Positions 13,901-26,650 of a stretch of 64,000 nt of DNA are shown piece after piece. Position numbers and translations under genes: made by a program. This DNA is from Parus major (taxonomy: Eukaryota > Chordata > Aves > Passeriformes > Paridae). The stretch spans positions 89,390,230 through 89,454,229 of the forward strand of contig NC_031768.1 in the NCBI RefSeq assembly GCF_001522545.3, given 5' to 3'. The stretch's first letter is position 1. Each line of letters starts with the position of its first letter. The notes under the pieces were generated by a model, which did not search any database, had not been told where the DNA came from, and was given only the letters and a program-made list of their open reading frames with translations.

Positions 13901-14388
13901 CGTGTTATTTGGAAGTAACTGCCCTGTGTCTTCACGTGAAGAGTGTGCTGTTATGAATCACCTACCAAACACAGTTTTACGGGAGTTTTTTACTAAAAAA
14001 GAAATTGCACATTTTCAGAAGTATCCTGGTCCCTTCCACCAATAGCCCTCGTGCTCTTCCATCCAGTGCAGTGCCAGCTAAATTCTAATTCAAGGCATAT
14101 GCTCCAGGCACAAGAGCCCTGCATTTTGCAGGTCTCTGGGCACAGGGTCTCATGTTTTTCCATTCCCTCTCCCTCACAGGTGTGTACTTTGACAGCTGCG
14201 TCAGACAGATCAAGTTTGTTGACTTCTGTGGGAAGTACCGGCTCCCGCTGATGCACTACCTGTGCTCCCCAGAGTGCTCCACTCCCTTCAGCTCTGCCTC
14301 CCAGAGCTCCACGTCCCAGAGCGAGTCTGACTCGGAGGATGAAGCCAGCGTCGCTGCACACAGGATGCAGAAAGTCCTTCTGGGATAA
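1478..14388 (+). CDS. LRRC58: LRRC58, leucine-rich repeat-containing protein 58 (4 exons, 370 aa)
   Basis: The coding sequence joins 1478-1974, 11065-11193, 12447-12724 and 14180-14388 (1113 bases), and all three junctions keep the reading frame. The product is an intracellular LRR protein. An Ala/Glu/Pro-rich N-terminus (about residues 1-35) precedes seven to eight LRRs between about 55 and 250 (for example LRVLNLSGN and LEELSLRGNPL). A cysteine-containing C-terminal module follows (CPNPKCGG, then CGKYRLPLMHYLCSPEC), and then an acidic serine-rich tail (SQSESDSEDEAS) ending QKVLLG. Length and C-terminus match vertebrate LRRC58 as I remember it (about 371 aa in human). The start is the first in-frame ATG of exon 1, with G at -3 and +4; a second in-frame Met lies at codon 20. 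The family has been linked to cullin-RING ubiquitin ligase substrate recognition, but I cannot confirm that here. Confidence 0.95.
1975..11064 (+). other. LRRC58: LRRC58 intron 1
   Basis: A 9.1 kb intron with a GTGAGG donor and a TTTTTCAG acceptor. It carries a sense CR1 copy at 2158-2484 close to exon 1. The rest is ordinary AT-leaning sequence in which I find no exon or RNA gene. The stretch around 8485-8540 is very AT-rich, with repeated AATTAAT motifs. Confidence 0.85.
2158..2484 (+). mobile_element. CR1 LINE, 5'-truncated 3' end
   Basis: It begins with the CR1-like segment ATATATAAAAATATCTGAAG, continues through the diagnostic GGAAGTTCCTCC and CACTGGAACAG motifs, and ends with TCCCTTCCAACCCAACCAAT. 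This order is that of the avian CR1 3' UTR and last coding part in sense orientation. It is heavily 5'-truncated, as most avian CR1 copies are, and contains no usable reading frame. Confidence 0.85.
11065..11193 (+). CDS. LRRC58: LRRC58 coding exon 2
   Basis: Residues 166-208 with split codons at both ends (Ser 166, Gln 209). The exon encodes two complete LRRs, LEFLYLGGNFI and LRYLVLCDNKI. The acceptor is CTGTTTTTCAG and the donor ACA|GTGAGT. Its 129 bases preserve phase, so skipping it would remove two repeats without shifting the frame. Confidence 0.93.
11194..12446 (+). other. LRRC58: LRRC58 intron 2
   Basis: A 1.25 kb phase-2 intron with a GTGAGT donor and a CATCCTTAG acceptor. I see no repeat or RNA gene in it. 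Confidence 0.85.
12447..12724 (+). CDS. LRRC58: LRRC58 coding exon 3
   Basis: Residues 210-301 with split codons at both ends. The exon carries the last LRRs (LRSLSLHNNLLTYLPREI, LEELSLRGNPLVV) and the first cysteine pair of the C-terminal module (CPNPKC). The acceptor is CATCCTTAG|G and the donor GGGG|GTAAGT. The frame stays open for 41 bases past the donor, but only the spliced form continues into the conserved VYFD segment. Confidence 0.93.
12725..14179 (+). other. LRRC58: LRRC58 intron 3
   Basis: A 1.46 kb phase-1 intron with a GTAAGT donor and a CCCTCACAG acceptor preceded by a CT-rich tract. Nothing else is recognised in it. Confidence 0.85.
14180..14388 (+). CDS. LRRC58: LRRC58 coding exon 4
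   Basis: Residues 303-370 and the TAA stop. It contains the C-terminal cysteine-rich segment (VYFDSCVRQIKFVDFCGKYR and MHYLCSPEC), a serine-rich acidic stretch and the conserved QKVLLG terminus. The spacing of the cysteines suggests a small metal-binding or disulfide-stabilised fold; this is inference. The stop is followed directly by the 3' UTR. Confidence 0.94.
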
Positions 14389-16060
14389 CGGGCAGCCAGA
14401 GGGGAAGACGGGAAGGAAAATGGATTTGAAAAGCAATAATGGAATGGTGAAGCATGAGCCCCTGGCCTGAAGGGCTCATGAGAAATTGTCCTCAAGTCCA
14501 TGCAGGGACAGAACATCTTAGCAAGCCTGGACTTGCTTGGTGCAGTGCTGCTTAGGAGATCTAACTCAGTAACGTGCTGCCTGTAGGTTGCCTGGGGTTG
14601 TTAGAAATGTCTCCTGGCTGGGAGGCACCCCCCTCCCTCCCAGGGGCTGGGAGAGGGATTTGTTCTCACTGGCGGATTCAGAAGGATTTTAATATATGAA
14701 ACTTGACTGGACTTCAGTCATCCTGCAGAGCAAAGGAGACTGTCCAGATCCTTTAACACTGTGGTAAATCAGAAACAGGTTAATGATGCCATGTGAGTAT
14801 GTCTGGACCCCAGTGTTTTATATAGCAGTTTGATTCCTTTCTGTCTCCTTTGATCTCAGTTACAGATTTAACACCCATCCACTGAAAATGAAAGTTGAAT
14901 TCTTTTTTATTCAGGACTAGATTTTTTCCAAACTCTGGTTACTCTTCCTTTGCCTAGAGGTGTAGGGTTTCTGTACTGTTAAAGATGTCATAGCCATCAT
15001 AGAACTGAGCCACCTTTTTTCTCCCTTGTTATACTAAGCTGCTCTTAGTGTCTCCTTCTAACAGTATTTGTTATTTTTCCTCCTCCTCCCTCTTCCCATT
15101 ACACCTGAAGTGCTGCTGTCTTTATAGTGCCTTCAGAAAACAGACAAGTTGTTCTGTTATAATTGGTATTACTTCAGACCTGTGGCCTGTGCAAGGGACC
15201 AGATGTGATGCTCTGTGTCATACTTTTGAGTCTCAGCTTACTGGAGCAAATTTGCTTTTACAGTTGTGAATTGCAGGAAAGGTCCTGACTGACATTTTTT
15301 CTTTATCAACAGCCGCATTTTCCCACTGCAGTTTGCTCTGCTGTGCTTGGTAGAGTTACTTTCCATCTTTAAGGTCATATACCTAAGGTACATAGCAGCT
15401 CAGTGAATTGAAAATACCCAGAGAAGTGCTTTGGAGAATGTCTTTTTTCCTGATTCCTAACAGGAGAGGAAAAGCTGGTAGGGAGGCAAAGGCATGTTAT
15501 CTGGGCTTCTTGCACGAGGTGCTTTTGAAACGTCTTCCTTATTTATTTGTTTGCATTTGCTCTCGTTGCAATAGCTTTGGCAGTCTGTTGATGGTTCAAA
15601 TAACACACTCAGTTATCTTAAACTATGTTTAAAGGAAAGGTGCAGAAAATAGCTCAGAATTTTTAAGCATCAAGAAATACCTGATAAAACCAATATTACA
15701 AATTGACAGGTATCGATAAATCTACTTTATGAAGCTGTTGCATGCTTCACTCAATGAGAGCTGCCCCTTCATTAATATTTCATGCTAAACAGTCTTTTTG
15801 ATGCAGTTTCTGATAGAGCAAATCCAACTGTGCCTTTGAATGCATGAACAGAGCAAAACCATCATGTTAAGAAGCTGAAATGAACAAGAAAAACTTTCTT
15901 AACCCACTTTGGGCCTACAGGGTAATTTAAAAACCTGTGCTTCTCTTCTGCATTCAGAAAACACTTGTACCTATTTGAACATCTTATGGCAGCTCTGTGT
16001 TAATGGTCCTGTTTAATTATGTTTGACACTTTATGTATTAAAGCACTTTGATAATTCTGC
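14389..16060 (+). other. LRRC58: LRRC58 3' UTR
   Basis: No intron signal or further coding frame follows the stop. The first polyadenylation-type hexamer on this strand is ATTAAA at 16037, followed about 40 bases later by a T-rich tract, which gives a UTR of roughly 1.67 kb. Another hexamer, AATAAA at 17393, could give a longer form of about 3 kb. Confidence 0.6.
16037..16042 (+). terminator. LRRC58: probable LRRC58 polyadenylation signal
   Basis: ATTAAA is the commonest variant hexamer. A T-rich downstream element (about 16083-16100) lies at a fitting distance, and no AATAAA occurs earlier after the stop codon. Confidence 0.55.
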
Positions 16061-17120
16061 TCTTTGTAACTAGCTTTAGTGATTTTTTATTTTTTTTTTA
16101 ATTAGACTACAATTTTTGCTTTCATGTGACCTGAAGAACAAGGTCTGTGAAACTTTGTATGTTCCAGTCTGTCTTGGTGTGCAGGTTGAATTTCTTGCCT
16201 TGCATTTCTTTGACAGAACTCTTTATTTTCTCAATTTCCCTTGGAAAGAACTGGAATTTGAAAGAAATTATCTGATAGTAAAATAGTACCCTGTCCATAG
16301 TTCCATTGTTAATCATTGCAACTTAGTTCCCTTACACACATGTGATTCTCCGTGTGCATTGATCCACAAGGAATTAATTGCAAGTGCTCTATGCCTTTCC
16401 AAATATTTTTTTTTAAAGTATATTTTTAAGACATGATGAGGTGTATGTGCCAAGCAACTGGATGTCACTTTAGCAAATTCTATGATGTTTGCTTGGGAAG
16501 AAGAATCTACAGGTTTCAAAAGAAACCAGCTGCATGCTGTTAGTGAAATTGCAACCAGTGAGTGGCCTGTTCTATTCATCTCCTCTTTCAGATGCTTCTT
16601 GCTGTCTCAAGTGAACATAGTCACAGCAATGCTGAATGACAGTAAGATGATTCCAGAGCCACAATTTTAACTTGCCTGCTGGTATAACTGTAGCAATCAA
16701 CAGAGTGATCTAGAGCTTGACTCTCTTGCCAGCAAAAGTGAGCCACACAAGTTGAGATCTCCAGATCTTTTGAGCTCAGGGCCATGAGGTACCACCTTTC
16801 TTTCCTGTCTTTAGCAGCAGCTGCCTTGAAGTCACGCATTTTTTCACTTCACAAAGCTAGATTTCATCAGAGTTCCTGTCTGCACCTCTGTGTGTGATGA
16901 GTTCAGACCAGTGGTGGCTGGTTCTAACTTAGCTCGATCCTTAACCGCAGTTTCTTTCCTAACTGAACAGGCATCCCACTTCTGCCCAGATATTATATGG
17001 TCTATTAGGGTAATCCTTTTTTTTTCACAGATTCTTCACTGTAGCCAGGTCAAAAATTGACAACTTATGCAGTTGATACCTATGCATTTTTAGACTTGAT
17101 AAAATGTCCCTTAAAAATTT

Positions 17121-17139
17121 TATATATATATATATATAT
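17121..17139. repeat. (TA)n microsatellite
   Basis: About nine and a half uninterrupted TA units just downstream of the LRRC58 3' UTR. Confidence 0.9.
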
Positions 17140-20100
17140 TCCTGAATATAGCTACCAAGTTTTCTTTTTGCTGCTGGGCTTTAAAGTGCAATTCAAGGAG
17201 GTCAGAATTTAAAACATTCAAGAACTTGTAGGTAAAACAAATGGTTGTTTGGGTTTGAGGTCTTTTTCCCTCTGAGGTAGTTTTGAGAGGACTAGGGATG
17301 CAGATATATACTGTAGTGCCTAACACACTGAGCCCCTGTGAGTTGTTTTTCAGCAATTGTTGGCCCCCAAAGACTTGAAAATGTACTGGGCAATAAAATA
17401 GGGGAGACACAACTTGAAAATACACAGATGGATGAAAGGCACTAGTTTCTGCCATCCCCTTCTCAGGGGCCTTGAGAAGTAGGCAGTGTTTTTGCCACTG
17501 TCAGTTTGTTCGTTTTCTGTCAGTTTTTAGCAGATTTCAGCTCCTAAAGATGCATCTTCAAGTGGAGTGTTCAGTCAGTGTTTTGGTATCAGCCCCGTTG
17601 TTGCTACAGCAGCCCAGCATGACCAGCTTTTGAAGCTGTTCTTAAGCTGAGACACAAGTGTGTTAAGCAAAGTTGCTCATTCCTTCTTCCCTGTGGGGCC
17701 TGGGGCCCTGCCTGTGTTCATCCCCTGCCACACCAGGCTTCTGCCAAGGAGAGCTGCTGGTGTGTTTCTGAATGCAGGTACTTGATGGTAACAGTGGGGT
17801 TGTGTTAAATAGAAGCAAAATATCAATTTAATGGGAAGCAACTTAGACAGTTGCCAATTCTTTTATGTTTGTCTTTCTTTAATAAGAGGTGAGACCTGAG
17901 GAAGTCCATAATGAATATTTAAACGTACTCTGAAGTGGCCAGATGCAGTTTTTCATGGGCTTCTGTCCTGGTCATTTTAAGTCTCTGAAATCTTCTGTTG
18001 AATTATAATGGGACTGGGCGGGAGGGAGGGGAGAACCAACTCCTTTTTTGTTCCTTACTCTTGTTGGCAATAATGAATGGAAGGAATTTAATCCAATGAA
18101 AGTAATGAAACTTAATCCTTGCAATGCATCTTTGTTGCCCAGTTCAAAGAACTATTTTGATGTATCTTATTCACACCATGCCCTCCCTCCCCAGCTGAAG
18201 ACACTTCAAATGGACTGCTCCAGAGTGCACACGAATACAGCAGTAACTCTGTCTTGGAAACCTTTCTATTGATTATTTCACTTGCTTGCCTGACTAGAGA
18301 ATTGATCATTTACTGACCAGAACACTAAGTGTAAGAAAGAGTTCTCATCCAGCCCTCTTGTTGAATTTTTAAGCACTTGTTTTATGACATCTTAAGTGCC
18401 TTACAATTTTAAAACTGTATTTTGCCTGAAACATATGAATGTAGACTATCTCTAACAGTATTTCATTATAAACTGTAAAACAAATTGCAAACACTAAACC
18501 TACAAAAACATAATTTCTGCTGTTGTCTGTCCATTATTTTCCAACATCTCAGTTCTGGTGTTTCTGCAGACAGAACTCTTGTAGGGTTGGAAGCATTAAA
18601 ATGGGGCTGGACGTGGTCTGGGAGTGGATGGGATTTGATCTGTGCTGGGTAAAACCAAGAGTAGGTGAGACTTCCAAAGGGACTGCTGAAACTCCTGGCA
18701 CTTGGAGCCTGCTGTTGACAGAGCAGTGTGTCTTACAGAACCAGACCCTGTTTTACTTCTGGAAAACTGTTGAAGAGATTTGCTCCACAGTTCAAAGGCA
18801 GAAGTAACTCACAGACAGGATAAATAACAAACAAGAGTGGGTGGTGTCATGGTGGAGTTGTCCAGCAATAAGAAACTACAGTTCTAAACTTCATGAATTG
18901 TCTCCCTCTTATTATGCTAACCTTGAAACCTGTAAATGACTTTTTGAATGCTAATTTTCTGATCGTGTTAACTGGCTAATGTGTTCCCATTTCTTGAGTA
19001 ATCCCATGTTTCCTCCTACATCCTGAAGAGTTTTGTGATCTATTGCCAAAATGTTTCAGATCCTGCCATGCAATTACCAGTTGTCAGTGCAGAAATGGGG
19101 CGTATTGGAAAATGGGACAGTGGGAAACAAGAATGACTTGGTATTAACTTCAGCAGGAGCTATTTCAGAGATGGTTCCACTTCATTTGTAAGGAAAAACC
19201 TCTCAAACTATGCAGCAGCTCTGTTTTGAGTAACATAAAGTACAGACAAGTGCAGTGACCTTGCAGCAATAGCCAGGCTGAGAATATTCTTACTCCTTTT
19301 TGTTAACAAATTTAAGAATAGCCTTTTCTTTGCCTTCTTAATGCCTACCTTATATTTGGAAGCAAAATCCTTGAAGTGACGATTCCTGACGTGAGTTGCC
19401 CACATTTTAGTCTTTAGGAATAAATCTTGGCTCTCTTCCTCTCAGACACTCTCTGCTGCCTTTAGCACTAAAACAGCAGGAAGAGTGCAGAGGAAATGTG
19501 AGTGATGTAGATGACTGAACCAGATGCTCAGAATGCCAAATTGACATTTTAGGCTCATGCAGTTGCACAGATCTAAAGGGAAGAGTTATGTTGATGTATT
19601 GGAAGTGCATCATCATAAAGCAGAGCCGTACTTCTCTTACTAAGACATGCTGCCTTAGGTGATCAAGACAGCTCGAGCTGAATGTATACACCTTTTTCTC
19701 TGCACTAAGGTTGTGAGTTACAGTTGCCCATGTTTAAAAAAAAATAATTTGGGACACAGTCCAAGTGCTGCATTGAAGGGCAGGGTGTCTCTTTGTCCTG
19801 GCCTGGGACTTACTGGTAGCAGCTCAAAGCTACTCTCAGAGTGGTAAAGGATGAAGGTATTTTCAGAGTGCTGTCCACATGCCCTGTCTGTAACCCCTTC
19901 CTGACTCCATGGAAAAAGCAGGACCCAAAGTTAGTACTGGTAAGTGAGTTGTATATTTATCCCAAATATTACCCTTTCACCAGAGTGTCCAAAAGGCTGT
20001 CTGCCATTTTACACACCTCTGAAGACCACTGTGTTGTCAAATAAATTATTTCATTGAGTTCTGTCACTCCTTCTGTAAGGGAATGAGACAGACCAGAGTG

Positions 20101-23100
20101 TGACAGGGTCCTTGCCTGAGCTTGACTTGGGCACTGATGAACAGGTGAGTTGGGAGGGCAAACAAACCCTTTATCTGGATGATAGCTTAGCTGGGGGCAG
20201 GGGGTCACAGAGTGAGCCCAGCAGGTCAGCATGTCAACCCTTTGCATGTGCAAGGACACAGACATTTACTGCTGGTGAAAGGACATGCATGAAATGCACA
20301 ACATTGTTTTGTTTGGGGGTTGTCCCTGAAAGAATAAATTTCAGCCTTAGAGCTTTGAAAATGGATAGGAAAATGCCATTGTGGAAAAATGTTCTTCAGT
20401 AATTCCTGGTGTTCCTGGCATCCCTAGTAAAAGTTAGTGTAGCACACATGCACGATATTGAGCAATGTCCTTTTTGCCAGCCAATGTTACGTGGTTGCTC
20501 TAAAGCCTTGCTTTACAAAAGCTATTCGTTGACTCGGGAGGGCAGCCTGTGGTTCCTCAGGAACCCTGTGATGGGTGTAGGTGACCTAACAGATGCTTCT
20601 TGTGAGCAGGGTAACACTGAACAAGTCTTGACCAAACTGGCATTTCATGGGAATGGGGTGGAATATGGATGGGGACCTGGATCTAGAAACCAGGGACCTT
20701 GCTTTTCCCTTAACAATAACCCTCTGCTTCAAACATGCTGAGTATTTCTTGAAGGCTGAGGTAAGTCTGTCCTTTTGGAGAAATCCTTTTCATCAGGTTC
20801 ATGGGTCACTGCAAGTCTTGTACTTCCTTGGCAGAGGATCCCTCTGGGCCACTCAGGACAGCGCTTTGTTTCCCTGTGTATTCTCCTGCTCTCCCTCAGA
20901 GGGCCCTCAGCTCAACCCCTGCTCATAAAACCTCCCCACAGGCACAGGGGGCCTGGTGAAAGCACTGGCTGAACCCAGCACTTTGTTTCTGTTGTGAGTA
21001 GCACTGCTGAAAGGGCCTTGCTGGAAGACTTTAAAACATCCCTTTGCTTTTTTATAAACAAACACCCCTTGTAATCTAAATCAGACCCCAGTGGTTTGCA
21101 ACAGTGTTTTTTATCTTCAAATAAACACTGCAGTGTGTTTTCCAAAGTTGGGTTCCCTACTTACTCTCTTCAGGTATTTGGAGTTAAATTGCATCTTTTT
21201 GTTTGTTTTTCTTTCTTTAAAGCAGTCCTGAGTCTTCTACTGAGAGATATAATCATAAAAGGCCTTGCAGAAAACCCCATGCAACTGGGCTCGTCAAAAC
21301 ACGTTTTGAAATGGTCCAGGAATGTCTGAAACTTTATGTTGGTCTTTCACAACTTGCAACCCCATCTGGCTGCCTTGCACTTTGAAAAACCTGTTCAGAG
21401 ATGACCCTTTGCCATGGTTTGTAGGGAAAGCCCACACTGTGGTGCCTGGCCACGGCTCGTCCCTAGCCCCACACACAGCCCTTCAAGAATCCTGCCTAGA
21501 AACACTTCGAAGTGCTTCTAGGAAAACAGATTTTGTTTGGTGTGTATATGGAGGGGAGAAGGATGGCCTTGGGAGGCAAAAACTACCCTTGACTGAATGC
21601 TGACAGCTGGCATACACCAGGTGTGTATATACCAGGTGTGTTATTTTCATCCCTGTGCTCAGAGGTCCCTACAACTGTGGGCCATGAAGAAGAAAACCAC
21701 TGTGCAGCATGTCCAGGAGCATCTTGTTTGCTTCCACACCTCTTGATGGAGGGCTGTGGGCATGTTACATTTAAACTCTGCGTGAATAAGGTATCTGCTT
21801 TGGTTTATTGCTGTAAATACCATCTGCATTAATAGTGGCTGGCAAAGCCCTGATGGGGAATATTCCTGCTCCCACTTCAAGCAGGGCATTGTGGCTAGTG
21901 AATTCCCCACAGGAAAGAGGGCAAAGGCAGGGCGTCTCCCAGGGCCAGCAGCGTGTTCCTGCGGCAAGGAGGAGCCTGAGCTTGTGCTAGTTTACCTGCA
22001 CCAGTTGCACATAAATGCCATTTGCACAGGAGGGGATTAGCAGGGCTTGTCTTCCACCAACAGCCTGGAAAAGGGCCTGTGCAAGGAGAGAGGGGGTGTT
22101 ACTGTAATTGCTGCTGATGCTGCAGGTGGCTGGCCCAAAAACAAGTTCTCCTAAGAGCTGGCCTGGCTGCTGGTAAGGATGTCAAAAGGGCCCATCCACG
22201 CATGGTCCAAGGGAGGCTCATGTGAGGTGCCTCCTTAGGACTGGGGAATGGCAGATGCCTTTGCCGTTATGTAGTTGAGTTTTTGTATTGAAAAGATCAT
22301 TTCTCTTGGAGAAAGAGGTTCACCAGTGGTGCCTGCTTCTGCTCTGGGTTGTTACAGGAGTTTTGCTTCCACAGTCACAGATCTGCCCCTCCAAAGTGAC
22401 TCCCTTTGAGAAGCATACTGAAAATGGGTGGCAAAAATGTCACTTCTGTGTCACGCTGCCAGTTACCTAAGTTTTTGGGGATTCACATTATGAAATAAGA
22501 TTGACCCCAGGGTAATTCCTCAAACCCAACACCAGCTTCTGAACAAAGGGTGTTCTGACAGAGAACACCTTCCAACATCATTTGTAGTCTCCTGGCAAAA
22601 GGAGAACACCAAAGGTGATCTTTGCCATCCATCATGGGCTCTGAAGGTGGTTTCTGTACCAGGTGAGCGAGCAGGAAACATCCTCTTTAATGGCATTTTC
22701 TGAATGCCACTCCCTCTTCAGACAGCTTTTCAATAAATATGCCTTCTACACCATTCCACACATCAAATGTGTCTAATGAGGGTGTCTCACATGATGCTTT
22801 GTAAACCATCATGGTGTTGTCCCCAGATTTCTGTGGCCAAAGGTGAAGCCTGATGATAATTTGACATGACAAAATGACACCGTGGTCTGACATGACTAAA
22901 CAGCAACAGTGGTGTGACAAATGGCCTTTGGATAGAGCAGAATGTATTTTGTCACATGTAAAGATAACACATGTTGCTTTTTCTATGAATAGATATGTAG
23001 GAATATGGAAATAATCCTTTCACATTCATTAATGCACCAACAGATGAATCCTCCAGTGATGTCTGGGATAGGAGGTTGATGGTTACAATGACCCAGCAAA

Positions 23101-26100
23101 TCTTTAGGGTGATGGCTGGTTCATTGCCAGCAGAAAAGCTTTTTGTCCTTCCACAGGCTCTGCAGACGACTTTATTTGGTTATAATCTTGGTCCAGGCAA
23201 GCACAGGAGTTGTCCATGGATCTGCAGTAACTTTGCTCGTTCAGTGCATTCATCCCTGAAGTCCAGAGTAATAGCCTGGCAACAGAAAGGCTGGAATGAC
23301 AGTTGAAAGGGCTGTTCCAGTCATTTTTTGCTACTGCTCCAGGTCCCAGCATAATGTATTTTCCCAAGCCTGCTTCCCAGAAACCTGGTACATCCTTGGG
23401 TTTAACTAACCATTGCAGAAGCTGAGCTGCTGTTTCATGAGAAGACATTAATGCTGGCACTCCCGGCTACGGTGATAAAAACATCCTCCCTTGCCTGTGT
23501 TTTCTCCTTGTCATAACGTGCCTGAACATCCCAGATCTGAGAGCTTTCCATGTGACTGTTGAGTTGTACGTGGCAGCCCAGCCATTTCCTTCCCTCTTCT
23601 CTCCTTTCTTTTTACAGTAACAACCTTTTCATACTTGAAAGTCCTGTTACTTTTGTCATTAATTTTTCTTCAGAATTCTCCAGGGCGGAAAAAGCTGACA
23701 AATGTCTCGTCTTTACAATCTTTTATTCAGCAACAAGTGTCTTCTTCATGCAAATTTCATTGGCAAACATGCAGTCAAACTTTTTCAAAGGCATCCATTT
23801 TTTCAATTTCTTTTTAAGAAAAGAAAGGTGTGTTTCTTTTATTTTTAAAGCAGCTCATGATGAATGGGCTTTCAGAACCTTCAGAGAAACTGAGTTCACA
23901 ACTTGAGGGTGGTGTGTGTCATCCTATGAAGCCTGTGATTATAATCCCTTTAAAGGACAATAAGCAAAAAACTCTTGTGAGTTGTAAAATATTTTCCCAT
24001 CTCAGATTCTACATGTTGGGGTAAAGCAATCAGAAGTTGCTGCTTTGAATTTCTTAGTGGCAACAAAGCAGTGAGCTCATTGATCAAAGTGCTTCACAGC
24101 TTAGTTAAAAATTCTGTACTAAAGGTCTGTGATTTTTCAGGTACATGTCCTTGACTCAAAATAGCTTTAAAGGCCATGGAAGATCTATCAAGTGACTTGT
24201 AAAATGTGGGCATATTTAGATCAGCATCCACCAAGGGTAAGGTGTACTTTGATGGTTGTTAAATTGGGTGTTGCACTTCAATGGAATGGTAGTTCTGTTT
24301 CTGAAATTTGTTTTTCCCAGCTTTTACAGAGAAAAGAAACAAGCATTTCCTTGCATGCCAGGCTTGTTTCTCAGTTGTCATCTCTCCTGTTCCTGCTCTA
24401 CTTTTCTTGTTCGGTTCAGCTGACGGGCTCCTGGCTTTTAACTTCCAAGTTATTCTTGACATTATGGATGCCCAAACACAGATGGTGGTAACTTCCACTT
24501 CCTGGCTCTGTTTCTCATAACCCCTTCTGCCTTTGTCTCTGAAGTCTGCAGTGCTGTCCTTGTGAAAGCCAAGGCTTTGCACTGATTTAGCAGACTGGTT
24601 CAGCTTTTCAGTATTACTGGCTTATCTTTACTCCCATTTGGCTCCACACAGCACCTCCTTCCTGTCTTCTTGTTCTTCCTTCTGCACAAGGATTTTTCCA
24701 TAGCCCCCTGGTAACCCTTTTCCCTTCCATTCCTCACAGAGCAGCCCCTTCTCTGGCAGCCAGCATAGACATCCACTATGCCTAGGAGGCCACTCTCATG
24801 GACATGCTTTTCTACAGGGCTTATTGGTGCAACTCATTGGTGGCCTTCTGTCCTCACATCTTAGTGCCTCCTCTTCTTCGTCCTAGTGACCCTAAAACCA
24901 CCTTCCACACCTGGCCCCCAGCACTCCATAGGTGTCCCCATGGGGACAGATAAGGACACAGACAGCTGGTCTCTGCCCCTGGATAGCCCATTCAGGATGG
25001 ATGTGGGAACCTCCTCATTCAACACGTTCCCACTAGCATCAGGAACTAATTTTGAGTGATGAACATCTCCCTCTGTGCCACATGGTTTTCAGCCTCAGCC
25101 TGAAGTCTTTGTTTCTAAGGACTGCCATGAGCAAGAGGGCATTGTCTGTGAGGATCTGGAAGCAGGGATGCACAGTCCTTACCTGGCAGCAGAGTGCTTA
25201 GCATCCAGGAAGACAAGTACCAGGCCCCTGCTGTGACATGAGAACACCTTAAAAGGAAGGCAGTGGCCTGTCTTTCCAGCTCTTAGATGGGAAAATACTT
25301 CTGATGTGGCAGCTAGAGCCAGAAACAAGAGATGGTTCTGTTGTGCACTGCATGTGCATTATATCTGTATTAATGGGGATTTGGGTTTGGTTTTGCTCTC
25401 TACTGTTAGAAAGAAAAACATCTTCACTGTGTCAGGTAGAAGAAAGAACATGGTGAATAACTGAGATGAGATCATTATATGACTTCATGAGTAGTCATGG
25501 ACTGCTACAATTGAAGGAAACTATCATTTACCACTTGTTATTTAGCAGATGGGCACAGCTGAAACTCAGCTCCACTGCAAACTTTATTGTTTCCCTGTCA
25601 AATCCTGAGAGGCTGAGATACCTCCCAGGAGACCACTAATCACTGCTGGCACTGGGTGTTGCTGGCAGCACCAAGTGAACCTTAAGCGCTTTGGTGGTTC
25701 AGATTAGCATCAAAAAGGCTGAATGCTTCCTCTGGGATCCAGCTCATGCTAAACATTTAATAAAAATCCTACATTAAGACTCAGTATGAAAGGAAAGAGT
25801 GGGCAAGCTTACTGACTGCATCTGGAATGACCAGTCCCTTACCTAAAATTAGCTGAACTCCTGGTCTCCTGTGTCAGCACACACTAGAGCTTGGGCAGAG
25901 CCTGGCTGGTCCTTCAGGAGCTCAGACCTCTGCAGGTTTTTCTGAAGTGTGGTACCAGGTATGGCCTTTCACTAAAGCACCATCTAACCTTGGAGGGCTT
26001 TTGTTATTCCCTCACCAAAAACAGGGACTGATGAAAACCAAGACTCCAACAGAAAATACAAGTGGAAAAAAAACAAGAAAAAAAAACGTGTGGTTCTTCT

Positions 26101-26356
26101 GCTTCTCTCCATCCCACCTGCCCACCCTCCTACACAATTTTTTATAATTATGGTAAATAAAACCTGTCAAACTGTGGACAGCTCAGTCAAGGATGCCTGG
26201 TGCTCCCACTGGCAGAACCCGTGCTTTGCCATAAAGTTATGATTCTGCACGGTCCCAGCCCTGTAAGAGGGATTTGCTGACATTTAATAAAAGCTGTGCA
26301 TGTGCTCCTGCCCCATGTGGGAGAGAGAATGATCCACCAAGTTTCTCTCTCCCCTT

Positions 26357-26650
26357 TGTGCTGGTTTTGGCTGGGGTAAAGTTTCTTTACAGTGACTGGT
26401 ATGGGGCTGTATTTTGAATTTGTGCTGTCCACAGGGTTGATAATATGGAGATGTTATTGCTGAGCAGATCTTACACAGAACCAAGGCTTTTCCTGCTTTT
26501 CATGCTGCCAGGCTGGAGGGTCCTGCGGGTTGGGAAGAGATACAGCCAGGACAGGTGACCCCAACTGACCAAAGGGATATTGAAGACCCTATGACATCAT
26601 GCTCCGTATGCAAAGTGGAGGGAAGAAAGAGGAATGGGGGGACATTTGAA
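26357..26650 (+). mobile_element. avian ERVL-type LTR fragment (5' portion of a solo LTR)
   Basis: It begins TGTGCTGGTTTTGGCTGGGG and runs through CTGGTATGGGGCTGTATTTT, ACAGCCAGGACAGGTGACCC, AACTGACCAAAGGGATATT and ATGACATCATGCTC. I recognise these in this order as a common avian endogenous-retrovirus L-type LTR. Similarity is lost after the region where that LTR normally has its TATA-like segment (TATGCAAAGTGG near 26606). There is no internal gag, pol or env sequence next to it and no matching second LTR, so it is an old, incomplete remnant. Confidence 0.75.

Noticed and set aside
24600..25000. Possible extra gene or lncRNA exon in the intergenic gap
   Set aside because: No chain of splice sites with coding potential and no recognisable RNA; cannot be supported from sequence alone.
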